Part shown: positions 26,599-34,198 of the stretch, one piece after another
Layout: every line of letters starts with the position of its first letter
How positions within the stretch are numbered: the stretch's first letter is position 1
DNA from: APNM01 sp040361335
GTDB taxonomy: Bacteria; Pseudomonadota; Gammaproteobacteria; Nevskiales; Salinisphaeraceae
Assembly (NCBI RefSeq): GCF_040361335.1
Contig: NZ_APNM01000009.1
Location: 1-64,000 of the forward strand
DNA: 64,000 bases
Reading direction: 5' to 3'
Program-made: the position numbers and the translations under genes
The notes under the pieces: model-generated
The model's database searches: none
Told to the model about the DNA's origin: nothing
Seen by the model: the letters and a program-made list of their open reading frames with translations, nothing else

Positions 26599-27203
26599 CC
26601 TGTACGCGTTGTCCGCGTCTGGTCGAGTTGCGGCAACGGGTCCGACGGGACTTCCCGGACTACCACGCCGCGCCGGTGCCGTCCTTCGGCCCCGGCGACG
26701 CCGGCCTGCTGGTGGTCGGTCTGGCGCCCGGCATGCACGGTGCCAACGCCACCGGCCGCCCCTTCACCGGTGACTATGCCGGCGAATTGCTGTACGCGAC
26801 CCTGCATCGCTTCGGCTTCGCCTCGGCGCCCGTCTCGCGGCACGCGGACGACGGGCTCCGGCTGCACGACTGCCGCATCACCAACGCCGTGCGCTGCCTG
26901 CCGCCGGCGAACAAGCCCACGGGCGCCGAGGTCAACGAGTGCAACGGCTTCCTGCGCGAGGAACTGGCCGCGCCGCGGGTGATCCTGGCCCTCGGCGGTG
27001 TCGCGCACCGGGCCACGGTCAAGGCCCTCGGCCTGCGCCAGCGCGACTGGCCCTTCGGCCATGCCGCCGAGCATCCGCTGGCCGATGGCCGCACGCTGCT
27101 GGACAGCTATCATTGCAGCCGCTACAACACCCAGACCCGGCGGTTGACGCCCGCCATGTTCGAGCGGGTCTTCGAGCGCGCGCGGAGCCTGCTCGCCGCT
27201 TGA
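26595..27203 (+). CDS. Type 5 uracil-DNA glycosylase (UdgB-like)
   Basis: Removes uracil and other deaminated bases from DNA. 202 residues: CTRCPRLVELR with N-terminal Cys for the Fe-S cluster, active-site motif GLAPGMHGANATGRPFTGDYAG (about residues 40-61; A-rich motif of family 5), CRITNAVRCLPPANKP, and the C-terminal DSYHCSRYNTQTRRLT, HxS/N-like motif. ATG 26595 overlaps the gacA stop. Insertion of this repair gene between gacA and uvrC is not the usual enterobacterial order but suits a repair operon. Confidence 0.9.
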   Translation: MTCTRCPRLVELRQRVRRDFPDYHAAPVPSFGPGDAGLLVVGLAPGMHGANATGRPFTGDYAGELLYATLHRFGFASAPVSRHADDGLRLHDCRITNAVRCLPPANKPTGAEVNECNGFLREELAAPRVILALGGVAHRATVKALGLRQRDWPFGHAAEHPLADGRTLLDSYHCSRYNTQTRRLTPAMFERVFERARSLLAA

Positions 27204-27243
27204 GCGCGGTCCGCACGGGCCGTCCCGACACCGATCGTCCGCT

Positions 27244-29067
27244 ATGACGAGCAACGAGTTCGATCCCAGGGCCTATATCCGGCAGCTCACCTCGCGGCCG
27301 GGTGTGTACCGCATGCTCGACGCCGCCGGCGACGTGCTCTACGTGGGCAAGGCGAAGAACCTGAAGAAGCGGGTCTCCAGCTACTTCCTGCGCGCCAGCG
27401 GCGATCCCAAGACCGAGGCCATGGTCGACCAGATCGCCGGCATCGAGGTCTCGGTGACCCAGACCGAGGACGAAGCCCTGGTCCTGGAATCGACGCTGAT
27501 CAAGAAGCTGCGGCCCCGCTACAACGTCTATCTGCGCGACGACAAGAGTTATCCCTACCTGTTCCTTTCCGGCGACCACGACTATCCGCGCGTGGGCTAT
27601 CATCGGGGTGCGCGCAAGCGCCCGGGCCGCTATTTCGGGCCGTTCCCCAGCGTGGGCGCGGTGCGCCAGACGCAGAACGCTATCCACAAGCTGTTCCGGT
27701 TGCGCAACTGCGACGACAGCTATTTCGCCAACCGTTCGCGTCCCTGCCTGCAGTACCAGATCAAGCGCTGCTCGGCGCCCTGCGTGGGTTACATCAGCCG
27801 CGAGGACTATGCCCGCGACGTGGCCGACGCGGTGGACCTTCTCGAAGGCCGTAACGAACGCCTGGTCGATCGTCTGGTCCGGGAGATGGAGGCGGCGGCC
27901 GGGCGCCTGGAATTCGAGCAGGCGGCCCGCATCCGCGAGAAGATCGCCGCGGTGCGCCGCCTGCAGGAGCAGACGCAGGCCAGCGGCGGCCGCGCGGATT
28001 GCGACATCGTCTGCGGCACGGTCACGGGCGGTGCGGCGGCGGTGGTCGTGATCTCGGTTCGGGGCGGCATGCACCTGGGGCATCGCAGCTACTTCCCGAC
28101 GATGCCGCCGGGCACCGGCGAGGCGGAGTTGATCGAGGCCTTCCTGGGCCAGTACTACCTGGAGCGCAAGCCGCCCGCCGAGGTGGTCGTCGACCCCGAG
28201 CCGGCGGAGCGGGAATGGCTGGCCGAGAGCCTGGCGCGGCGTGCGGGGCGGCGGGTCGCACTCAAGCATCGGGTGCGCGGCTACCGCGCGCAGTGGCTGG
28301 AGAACGCCCGCGCCACCCTGCGCCAGTCCCTGGATTCGCATCTGGCCAGCCGCGCGGGGGTCGAATCCCGGCTGTCGGACCTGCAGAAGGCGCTCGATCT
28401 GCCGGCACCGCCCATGCGCATGGAATGCTTCGATATCAGCCATACCCGCGGCGAGCGGCCGGTGGCTTCCTGCGTGGTGTTCCAGGGCGGCGCCGCGCAC
28501 AAGAGCGATTATCGTCGCTTCAACATCGAGGGTATCGAGCCCGGCGACGACTACGCGGCCATCGCCCAGGCCCTGGCGCGGCGTTTCAAGCGGGTGCGGC
28601 GCGGCGAGGTGCCCTTGCCGGACCTGCTGTTGATCGACGGCGGCCGTGGCCAGCTCGGCGCGGCCCTCGAGGTCCTGCGCGAACTGGGGGTGGCGGACGT
28701 GCCGGTGGTGGGCGTGGCCAAGGGCGCGAGCCGCAAACCCGGACAGGAACAGTTGTTTTTGCCGGGGCGGCGGTCGCCGCTTATACTGCCGCCCGACTCG
28801 GGGGCGCTGCATCTCATCCAGCAGATTCGCGACGAAGCCCACCGTTTCGCGATCGGCGGCCATCGCGGGCGTCGCGCCAAGGCACGCAGCGGTTCGCTGC
28901 TGGACGAGATCGACGGCCTGGGGCCGGTCCGGCGCAAGCGGCTGCTCCGCGCCTTCGGCGGCGCCCGGCAGGTGGCCCGGGCCGGCGTGCGGGATCTAGC
29001 CCGCGTGGAGGGGATCAGCGCCGAGATGGCGCAACGGATCTACGATCATTTCCACGAGCGGGCCTGA
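27244..29067 (+). CDS. uvrC: Excinuclease ABC subunit C
   Basis: Nuclease of nucleotide excision repair making both incisions. 607 residues: GIY-YIG domain at about 15-95 (GVYRMLDAAGDVLYVGKAKNLK), Cys-rich region (LQYQIKRCSAPCVGY), UVR domain near 205-240 binding UvrB, RNase H-like endonuclease domain (ECFDISHTRGE, LLLIDGGRGQL) and C-terminal tandem helix-hairpin-helix (LDEIDGLGPVRRKRLL). Complete and ordinary. It precedes pgsA as in E. coli. Confidence 0.97.
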   Translation: MTSNEFDPRAYIRQLTSRPGVYRMLDAAGDVLYVGKAKNLKKRVSSYFLRASGDPKTEAMVDQIAGIEVSVTQTEDEALVLESTLIKKLRPRYNVYLRDDKSYPYLFLSGDHDYPRVGYHRGARKRPGRYFGPFPSVGAVRQTQNAIHKLFRLRNCDDSYFANRSRPCLQYQIKRCSAPCVGYISREDYARDVADAVDLLEGRNERLVDRLVREMEAAAGRLEFEQAARIREKIAAVRRLQEQTQASGGRADCDIVCGTVTGGAAAVVVISVRGGMHLGHRSYFPTMPPGTGEAELIEAFLGQYYLERKPPAEVVVDPEPAEREWLAESLARRAGRRVALKHRVRGYRAQWLENARATLRQSLDSHLASRAGVESRLSDLQKALDLPAPPMRMECFDISHTRGERPVASCVVFQGGAAHKSDYRRFNIEGIEPGDDYAAIAQALARRFKRVRRGEVPLPDLLLIDGGRGQLGAALEVLRELGVADVPVVGVAKGASRKPGQEQLFLPGRRSPLILPPDSGALHLIQQIRDEAHRFAIGGHRGRRAKARSGSLLDEIDGLGPVRRKRLLRAFGGARQVARAGVRDLARVEGISAEMAQRIYDHFHERA

Positions 29068-29119
29068 CCGGTGCCGTCCCGGCGGGCCGGGACATTTCCT
29101 GGGAAGGGACCGCAAAGCG

Positions 29120-29701
29120 ATGCAACTGAACCTGCCGACCTGGTTGACCCTGTTCCGCCTGGTGCTGGTGCCCCTGCTGGTCCTGCTCCTGATGATGCCG
29201 TTCTTCCCGGGACAGAATATCCTCTCCACCGCGATCTTCGGGCTGGCGCTGGCGACCGACTGGCTGGACGGCTGGCTCGCGCGCCGCTGGGGCCAGACGT
29301 CCGGGTTCGGCGCCTTCCTCGATCCGGTGGCGGACAAGCTGATCGTCTGCGCGGTCCTGGTGCTCCTGGTCTACCGCGACCCGCATATCGTCGTGGCCCT
29401 GCCGGCCACGCTGATCATCGGCCGCGAGATCGCGGTATCCGCGTTGCGCGAATGGATGGCCGAGATCGGCCAGCGCGGTCTGGTGGCCGTGGGGGCCGCG
29501 GGCAAATACAAGACCAGCATCCAGATGATCGCCATCCTGGTGATGCTCTATGCGCTGCCCACCCAGGGACGGTTGTACGGCTTCGGGGTGACGCTGCTGG
29601 CGATCGCGGCGGTCCTGACGGTCTGGTCCATGGTCATGTACCTGCGCGCGGCCTGGCCGTTGCTGCGGGGCGGAGGCCCCGGCGGGGGCGGGCCGCCTTG
29701 A
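29120..29701 (+). CDS. pgsA: Phosphatidylglycerophosphate synthase PgsA
   Basis: Inner-membrane CDP-alcohol phosphatidyltransferase making phosphatidylglycerophosphate from CDP-diacylglycerol and glycerol-3-phosphate. 193 residues, about five transmembrane helices, with the motif DWLDGWLAR...G...D...D near residues 46-72 (D, D, G, AR, G, D and D all present). The ATG has GGGA-type Shine-Dalgarno upstream. The TGA stop lies inside the -35 box of the tRNA operon promoter. Confidence 0.96.
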   Translation: MQLNLPTWLTLFRLVLVPLLVLLLMMPFFPGQNILSTAIFGLALATDWLDGWLARRWGQTSGFGAFLDPVADKLIVCAVLVLLVYRDPHIVVALPATLIIGREIAVSALREWMAEIGQRGLVAVGAAGKYKTSIQMIAILVMLYALPTQGRLYGFGVTLLAIAAVLTVWSMVMYLRAAWPLLRGGGPGGGGPP

Positions 29702-29725
29702 CAGAGCGCGGGCGGCGCCTACAAT
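29698..29725 (+). promoter_or_regulatory. Strong sigma70 promoter of the tRNA operon
   Basis: Consensus TTGACA (29698-29703), 16-nt spacer, TACAAT (29720-29725); start near 29732, 7 nt before tRNA-Gly. The best promoter in the window. Confidence 0.85.
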
Positions 29726-29738
29726 ACGCACCTGCCGA

Positions 29739-29813
29739 GCGGGAATAGCTCAGTGGTAGAGCACAACCTTGCCAAGGTTGGGGTCGCGAGTTCGAATCTC
29801 GTTTCCCGCTCCA
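29739..29813 (+). tRNA. glyW: tRNA-Gly (GCC)
   Basis: Acceptor GCGGGAA pairs with TTCCCGC, followed by encoded TCCA. Anticodon loop TTGCCAA gives GCC. D arm AGCTCAGTGGTAGAGC and T arm GCGAGTTCGAATCTCGT are normal. Same position as E. coli glyW, downstream of pgsA. Confidence 0.98.
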
Positions 29814-29860
29814 AATTCGGATCGTCAAGCAGCGCCGGAGCTGGTATCCGGTCTGCGCGA

Positions 29861-29893
29861 AACCTCGGTCGCCGGCACGGTCGAGGTTTTTTT
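29861..29893 (+). terminator. Intrinsic terminator between tRNA-Gly and tRNA-Cys
   Basis: Stem AACCTCG (29861-29867) / CGAGGTT (29882-29888) running into seven T. It would separate tRNA-Gly from the downstream tRNA-Cys and tRNA-Leu, unless read-through occurs. Confidence 0.8.
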
Positions 29894-29900
29894 CGTTCCG

Positions 29901-29974
29901 GGCCCGGTGGCAGAGTGGTGATGCAGCGGCCTGCAAAGCCGCGTACGTCGGTTCGATTCCGGCCCGGGCCTCCA
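29901..29974 (+). tRNA. cysT: tRNA-Cys (GCA)
   Basis: Acceptor GGCCCGG pairs with CCGGGCC, encoded TCCA. Anticodon loop CTGCAAA gives GCA. Same order as E. coli glyW-cysT-leuZ. Confidence 0.97.
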
Positions 29975-30075
29975 TTCTTTCTTTGCCGCTCCCGATTTCT
30001 AGAGTCCCGCCCGACGTAGTATGATCACCGCTCCATCCGTGCCCGGGTGGTGGAATTGGTAGACACTGGGGACTT

Positions 30076-30769
30076 GAGTTCTTTGAGCACTCAGACCGGA
30101 AACGGCTGATGTGAATGGAGTCAAATTCGGGGGAACCTCAGCACTCAGGGTGGTGGCAATCCCGAGCTAAGCGCCGACGTGCCGTTTTCTGTTTCGATAA
30201 GTGGGGGTCAGGGCGTGGCAATTGGGACACAGGAGGCGCAGGTTCGCGAGCCTGTTGTCCTTGTTGTCCCCGTTGATGTGGTCGAGTTCCAATGGCATGG
30301 GGAAACCAAGCCATTCGGTTCTCTCGCATCTCGAGCACCGTTGCTCGAACAGACCCTCCCGCAATAGGCGGTTACGCAGTTTGTGGGACTGGATCGGTAC
30401 CTGGTTGCTCAGGTAGGCGTCGATTGGCCGCTTGGGCGGCAACCTTCGGCCTCGATTCCAGGCCCGGCCCGTGAAGTGTGATGTGTCCAGGCGAAAGTGT
30501 GCGATAGCCTTGCGCAGCACATCATAGTTGCCTCCGTAGGCGGCGACATCGAGCCTCTGGAGGACTTGCCGCATGGAGGTGGATCGTTCGACCGCTTCCC
30601 GCAGTTGGGCCTCGGAGTACTTGCGTAGCTTCATGCGTCGGCGAAAGTGTAGAGACTTGACGGCTCCTGCCTAAGCCGCGGTTCGCTGAGCGCCACGGTA
30701 CGGCAAAGAGAAAGTCCAGACCACAAATGCGTCGTGCGCGACGCAGCGGCGAAAGCCGTAGAGGGTAAG
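30076..30769 (+). ncRNA. Self-splicing group I intron (IC3-like) in tRNA-Leu
   Basis: 694 nt. P1: exon CTT with intron GAG (30085-30087), U-G wobble at the splice site, extended by GAG/TTT. P3: GGAGTC (30117-30122) with GGCTCC (30662-30667). P4: TTCGGG (30126-30131) with CCCGAG (30161-30166), inside GGCAATCCCGAGC, matching the cyanobacterial GGCAATCCTGAGC. P6: GCCGACG (30173-30179) with CGTCGGC (30636-30642). P7: GACTT (30654-30658) with AAGTC (30712-30716); R element GTGTAGAGACTTGACGG and S element AAGAGAAAGTCC. P9 hairpins follow; terminal G at 30769. An HNH gene occupies the P6 loop in antisense. Confidence 0.93.
30167..30634 (-). CDS. HNH homing endonuclease, antisense within the intron
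   Basis: 155 residues. An N-terminal helical part (SEAQLREAVERSTSMRQVLQRL, GGNYDVLRKAIAHFRLD, SHFTG) resembles the DNA-reading region of phage-type HNH proteins. Zinc knuckle C100/C103 and C136/C139; HNH core LELDHINGDNKDNRLANLRLL with H119, N131 and H140. All catalytic residues are present, so it is probably active. It fills the P6 loop on the strand opposite to the tRNA. Its TAG stop abuts the P4 3' strand, its last three codons before the stop (Val-Gly-Ala) overlap the P6 5' strand, and its ATG is 1 nt from the P6 3' strand. No clear Shine-Dalgarno. Confidence 0.9.
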   Translation of the reverse strand: MKLRKYSEAQLREAVERSTSMRQVLQRLDVAAYGGNYDVLRKAIAHFRLDTSHFTGRAWNRGRRLPPKRPIDAYLSNQVPIQSHKLRNRLLREGLFEQRCSRCERTEWLGFPMPLELDHINGDNKDNRLANLRLLCPNCHALTPTYRNRKRHVGA

Positions 30770-30848
30770 AAAATCCCCTGGCCATAGGCCGTGCCGGTTC
30801 GAGTCCGGCCCCGGGCACCATCCGCGCGCCGCCGGTGCGCAGGTGGCG

Positions 30849-30936
30849 GGTTTCGTGTTTCAGGTTTCGTGATCAGAAAGATGCACCGCTAGTGACCGAG
30901 CCGACTTCCAACACGAAACATGCAACACGAAACAGC
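30849..30936. repeat. CACGAAAC inverted tandem-array element
   Basis: Left arm 30849-30873 (GTTTCGTG words), right arm 30906-30936 (CACGAAAC words, two copies), 32-nt spacer. It lies between the tRNA-Leu end and ccmA; the right arm ends 3 nt before the preferred ccmA start. Same architecture as the CACAGAG elements with a different word. Confidence 0.75.
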
Positions 30937-30939
30937 GAC

Positions 30940-31560
30940 GTGCTCCTGCACATCGAATCCCTGTCCTGCCGCCGCGGCGAGCGCCTCCTGTTCCGTGGCC
31001 TCGACCTGACCCTGGCCGCGGGCGAGGCGGTCCAGGTCGCCGGCGCCAACGGTCGCGGCAAGACCACGCTGTTGCGCACCGTATGCGGTCTCCAGCGGCC
31101 CGAAACGGGCGCGGTCCACTGGCGTGGCCGCGACATCCGCCGCGATCCGGATGCCTTCGCCGGCAATTGCCTTTACCTGGCCCACGAGAACGCCCTGAAT
31201 CCCGACCTGACCGCGCGCGAGAACCTCGCCGCCCTGACACGGGTGATGGGCGACAGGTCGGACGCGGCGGCGATCGACCGGGCCCTGGCCGACATGGGCG
31301 CCGACGCCTGGGCGGACCTGCCTTGCCGCAGCCTGTCCGCCGGACAGCGTCGGCGCAGCGCGCTGGCCCGGCTGCGGCTGTCGCGCGCGCCCCTGTGGCT
31401 GCTCGACGAGCCGGCGGCCGCCCTGGATACCGATGCCCGCGGTCTGCTCGCGGATTGCATCGGCGATCACGTCGGCGCCGGCGGCACCGTGCTGTTCACC
31501 ACGCACGAGCCCCTGACCCTGCCGGGGATCGGGCTGCGTATCGTGGAGTTGCCGGCGTGA
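30940..31560 (+). CDS. ccmA: Heme exporter ATPase CcmA
   Basis: ABC ATPase of the CcmABCD complex, which releases holo-CcmE during cytochrome c maturation. 206 residues from GTG 30940 (E. coli 207). Walker A GANGRGKTT (about 37-45), signature LSAGQRRR, Walker B LWLLDEP. Upstream GTG 30892 would add 16 residues (NTKHATRNS etc.) encoded by the repeat arm, so I prefer 30940, although neither start has a good Shine-Dalgarno. The stop overlaps the ccmB GTG by 4 nt. Confidence 0.93.
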   Translation: MLLHIESLSCRRGERLLFRGLDLTLAAGEAVQVAGANGRGKTTLLRTVCGLQRPETGAVHWRGRDIRRDPDAFAGNCLYLAHENALNPDLTARENLAALTRVMGDRSDAAAIDRALADMGADAWADLPCRSLSAGQRRRSALARLRLSRAPLWLLDEPAAALDTDARGLLADCIGDHVGAGGTVLFTTHEPLTLPGIGLRIVELPA

Positions 31561-32222
31561 GCGGGTTCTGGGCGCTGCTCAAGCGCGATCTGTTGCTGTT
31601 GCTGCGGCAACGCGGCGAGGTCATGCACCACGTGTTGTTCTTCCTGCTCGTGGTCTGCCTGTTTCCGCTCGGCACGCGGCCGGCGCCGGATCTGTTGCTG
31701 GCGGTGACGCCGGCGCTGCTCTGGGTGTCGGCGCTGCTGTCGGCGCTGCTGTCGCTGCAGCGTCTGTTCCGCCCGGACCTGGAGGACGGCACCCTCGAAC
31801 AGCTCCTGATCTCGCCGCGGCCGCTCGCGGCCCTGGTGCTCGCCAAGGTGGGCGCCTACTGGCTCGGCAGCGGGCTCGTTTTCGTGCTCGTGGGGCCGCT
31901 GCTGGCGGTGCCGCTGGGCGTGCCCGCGGACGCGATTCCGGTTATCATGTTGACCCTGTTGTTGGGCACGCCGGTCCTGGGTCTGGTGGGCGCGATCGGA
32001 GTGGCATTGACCCTCGGGCTGCCGCGCGCCGGTCTGCTGCTCAGCCTGCTCATCTTCCCGCTGTACGTGCCGGTGCTGATCTTCGGCGCCGGTGCGATGC
32101 ACGCGGCGATCACCGGCCTGCCCACGGCGGGGCCGCTCTATCTCCTGGCGGCGTTGCTGGTGCTGGCGCTGACGCTGGCGCCGCTGGCCGCGGCGGCCGC
32201 ACTGCGGATCAGCCTGGAGTAG
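31557..32222 (+). CDS. ccmB: Heme exporter permease CcmB
   Basis: Membrane subunit of CcmABCD. 221 residues, six hydrophobic segments; starts FWALLKRDLLLLLRQRGEVMHHVLFFLLV and carries EDGTLEQLLISPRPL, characteristic of CcmB. GTG start overlapping the ccmA stop by 4 nt. ccmC follows after 98 nt, a gap with no gene. Confidence 0.95.
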   Translation: MSGFWALLKRDLLLLLRQRGEVMHHVLFFLLVVCLFPLGTRPAPDLLLAVTPALLWVSALLSALLSLQRLFRPDLEDGTLEQLLISPRPLAALVLAKVGAYWLGSGLVFVLVGPLLAVPLGVPADAIPVIMLTLLLGTPVLGLVGAIGVALTLGLPRAGLLLSLLIFPLYVPVLIFGAGAMHAAITGLPTAGPLYLLAALLVLALTLAPLAAAAALRISLE

Positions 32223-32320
32223 GGGCGCGGACGTTTCGCGGGACGAGCATAAATGCTACATATGTCACTTTTAGTCGCCGGGGTGCTCGACCGGCCGGCC
32301 GGCACGAGTCCGCAAAACCC

Positions 32321-33073
32321 ATGATGCGCTGGTTCCATCAACTCGGCTCGCCCCCGCACTTCATGGCGATCAGTCGCCGGCTGGAGCCGTTCCTGGCGGT
32401 CCCCGCGGTGGCGCTGTGCCTGCTGGGCGCCTATGCCGGGCTGGTATGGGCGCCGGCCGACTATCAGCAGGGCGACGCCTTCCGGATCATCTACATCCAC
32501 GTGCCGGCCGCCTGGCTGTCGCTGTTCGTGTATACCTCCATGGCGGTGGCGGGCGCGATCGCCCTGATCTGGCGCATGAAGCTGGCCGAGATTTACGTGG
32601 TCACGGCCGCCTCCCTGGGCGCCAGCTTCACCTTCCTGGCACTGGTCACCGGCTCGGTCTGGGGCAAGCCCATGTGGGGTACCTGGTGGGTCTGGGATGC
32701 GCGCCTGACTTCCGAGCTGATCCTGTTGTTCCTCTATCTGGGCGTGATTGCGCTCAACAACGCGATCGAGCAGCCCCGCAGCGCGGCGCGAGCCTGCTCG
32801 TTGCTGGCGCTGGTGGGCGTGGTGAACGTCCCCATCATCCATTACTCGGTGGAGTGGTGGAACACGCTGCACCAGGGGCCGACGGTGACGCGCTTCGACA
32901 AGCCGGCGATGGAATGGTCGATGCTGTGGCCGCTGTTGACCGTGGCCTTGGGCGCCACGCTGCTGTTCGGCTGGTTGGTACTGGTCCGCATGCGCGCCGA
33001 ACTGCTCTGGCGCGAGCGCCGCAGCCGCTGGGTCCGGCGCTACCTGGCGGGCGAGGAGGCAGGCAATGGCTGA
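32321..33073 (+). CDS. ccmC: Heme-handling protein CcmC
   Basis: Inner-membrane protein that loads heme onto CcmE. 250 residues, six transmembrane helices. The tryptophan-rich heme-binding motif WGTWWVWD is at 119-126, flanked by conserved histidines H60 and one in the IIHYSVEWW segment near 183. Start MMRWFHQL follows the family pattern. It overlaps ccmD by 8 nt. Confidence 0.96.
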   Translation: MMRWFHQLGSPPHFMAISRRLEPFLAVPAVALCLLGAYAGLVWAPADYQQGDAFRIIYIHVPAAWLSLFVYTSMAVAGAIALIWRMKLAEIYVVTAASLGASFTFLALVTGSVWGKPMWGTWWVWDARLTSELILLFLYLGVIALNNAIEQPRSAARACSLLALVGVVNVPIIHYSVEWWNTLHQGPTVTRFDKPAMEWSMLWPLLTVALGATLLFGWLVLVRMRAELLWRERRSRWVRRYLAGEEAGNG

Positions 33074-33224
33074 ATTCTGGGATATGGGCGGCTACGGGGC
33101 CTACGTCTGGTCCAGCTACGGCATCGCCCTCGTAATATTGTTATTGAACACGGTCGAACCCTACTGGCGGCTGCGGCGAACCGAGCGCCGCATCGCGCGA
33201 GAGACGGCCCGGGAGGACACATGA
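33066..33224 (+). CDS. ccmD: Heme exporter protein CcmD
   Basis: Small 52-residue membrane protein of the CcmABCD complex. MAEFWDMGGYGAYVWSSYGI precedes one transmembrane helix (ALVILLLNTVEPY), then a basic tail RLRRTERRIARE, the standard CcmD layout. It overlaps ccmC by 8 nt and ccmE by 4 nt. Confidence 0.93.
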   Translation: MAEFWDMGGYGAYVWSSYGIALVILLLNTVEPYWRLRRTERRIARETAREDT

Positions 33225-33682
33225 CGCCCACGCGTCGCCGACGCCTGATGCTGGTGGGGCTGCTGCTGGTCGGCCTGAGTGCCGCCACCGCCCTGATGCT
33301 CACGGCCTTCAGCGAGAACTTGCTGTATTTCTACGCCCCCAGCGAGGTGGCCGCGGGCGAGGTGCCGCCCGATACCCGCTTCCGCGTGGGCGGCATCGTC
33401 AAGTCCGGCAGCGTCAGCCGCGCGGAGGACGGCCTGACCGTACGCTTCGTGCTCGAGGATTGCACCGCGGGCGTGCCGGTGCGCTACAAGGGCATCCTGC
33501 CCGACCTGTTCCGCGAGGGACAGGGGATCGTCGCCTACGGACGACTCGACGGCGAGGGCCGCTTTATCGCCGACGAGGTCCTGGCCAAGCACGACGAGAA
33601 CTACATGCCCAAGGAGGTCGCCGACTCGTTGCAGACCGAGGACGGCCAGTCCTGCATGCCCGCGGGAATGGGCACGATGTGA
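33221..33682 (+). CDS. ccmE: Heme chaperone CcmE
   Basis: Periplasmic, membrane-anchored heme chaperone that carries heme to apocytochromes. 153 residues: N-terminal anchor (about 9-29), OB-fold domain (TRFRVGGIVKSGSV, VRFVLEDC) and the covalent heme site HDENY with H124 and Y128. It is the last gene of the block; the usual ccmF, ccmG and ccmH do not follow. Confidence 0.95.
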   Translation: MTPTRRRRLMLVGLLLVGLSAATALMLTAFSENLLYFYAPSEVAAGEVPPDTRFRVGGIVKSGSVSRAEDGLTVRFVLEDCTAGVPVRYKGILPDLFREGQGIVAYGRLDGEGRFIADEVLAKHDENYMPKEVADSLQTEDGQSCMPAGMGTM

Positions 33683-34198
33683 TCCCCGCGCCGGGGCGGC
33701 GGACGCCGGCCCCGGCCCTGCGGCCACGCGCTGGCATCGTACTTGCCTGACGGTATCCGGCGGCCGGAGCGGCGGCGCCCCGCCGGCGCCGCGTTGCCCG
33801 GTCCGCCGCGGGCCGGAGCGATGCGATGTCCGATCCATGCCGGGGCGGAGCCGCACGGCTTGCGCCAACATGGTGCGCCCGGCGGAGCCCGGCTGCCGTC
33901 GGACGGCCTACGGCGCGGGGCGCGGGAAAGGCCGCGACCGGTCCGGCTGGCGGTCGGGCCCTTTGGTATGCTGGTTTCGGCGCCCGCGGGCGCGGCATGA
34001 CGGGAGGTCGCGGCGCCAGCGGAAACGGCCGCCGCGGCCCGACAATCCGCCGGCCGGTGCCCGGTAGGGCGTCGAGCCTCCGGACGCGCTCGGACAGGGC
34101 GCCCGGCGGCGGTTGCCGGCGTCGCCGAAAGCGATTAACGTCGCCGCGGCCGACGGCGGCATGGGCCGACCGAATGGATTTGGGGAGAAGCGACCACG
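33683..34198. other. 516-nt GC-rich intergenic region, no gene recognised
   Basis: Very GC-rich, with several open frames on both strands that show no family similarity and Arg/Pro/Ala-heavy composition, so I call none of them. It begins with a CCCCG-CGC-CGGGG hairpin without T-run. An extended -10 (TGGTATGCT, 33964-33972) could start a 220-nt leader for the MaoC-like gene. GGGGAG sits before its ATG. No trace of ccmF was seen. Confidence 0.6.

Larger units (their letters stand above)
30041..30820 (+). tRNA. leuZ: tRNA-Leu (UAA), interrupted by a group I intron
   Basis: Exon 1 is 30041-30075, exon 2 is 30770-30820 (86 nt joined, CCA encoded). Acceptor GCCCGGG pairs perfectly with CCCGGGC; anticodon stem GGGGA/TCCCC; joined loop CTTAAAA gives anticodon TAA; long variable arm GGCC-ATA-GGCC; T arm GCCGG-TTCGAGT-CCGGC. 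The intron enters between U34 and A35, the same site as the tRNA-Leu(UAA) introns of cyanobacteria and plastids. The gene holds the leuZ position of E. coli. TATGAT at 30020-30025 may serve as its own -10. Confidence 0.95.

Noticed and set aside
30041..30120. Reading the tRNA at 30041 as an intact tRNA-Ser with anticodon TGA
   Set aside because: The uninterrupted sequence has no anticodon stem or T arm. Exon 2, 694 nt later, restores a perfect tRNA-Leu with TAA.
30522..30821. Open frame on the minus strand with a GAGLEPARP-like start
   Set aside because: This peptide is a known artefact of translating tRNA genes in reverse; it overlaps exon 2 and the intron core.
33683..34198. A degraded ccmF or other pseudogene after ccmE
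   Set aside because: None of the six frames shows CcmF-like hydrophobic helices or the WWD motif.
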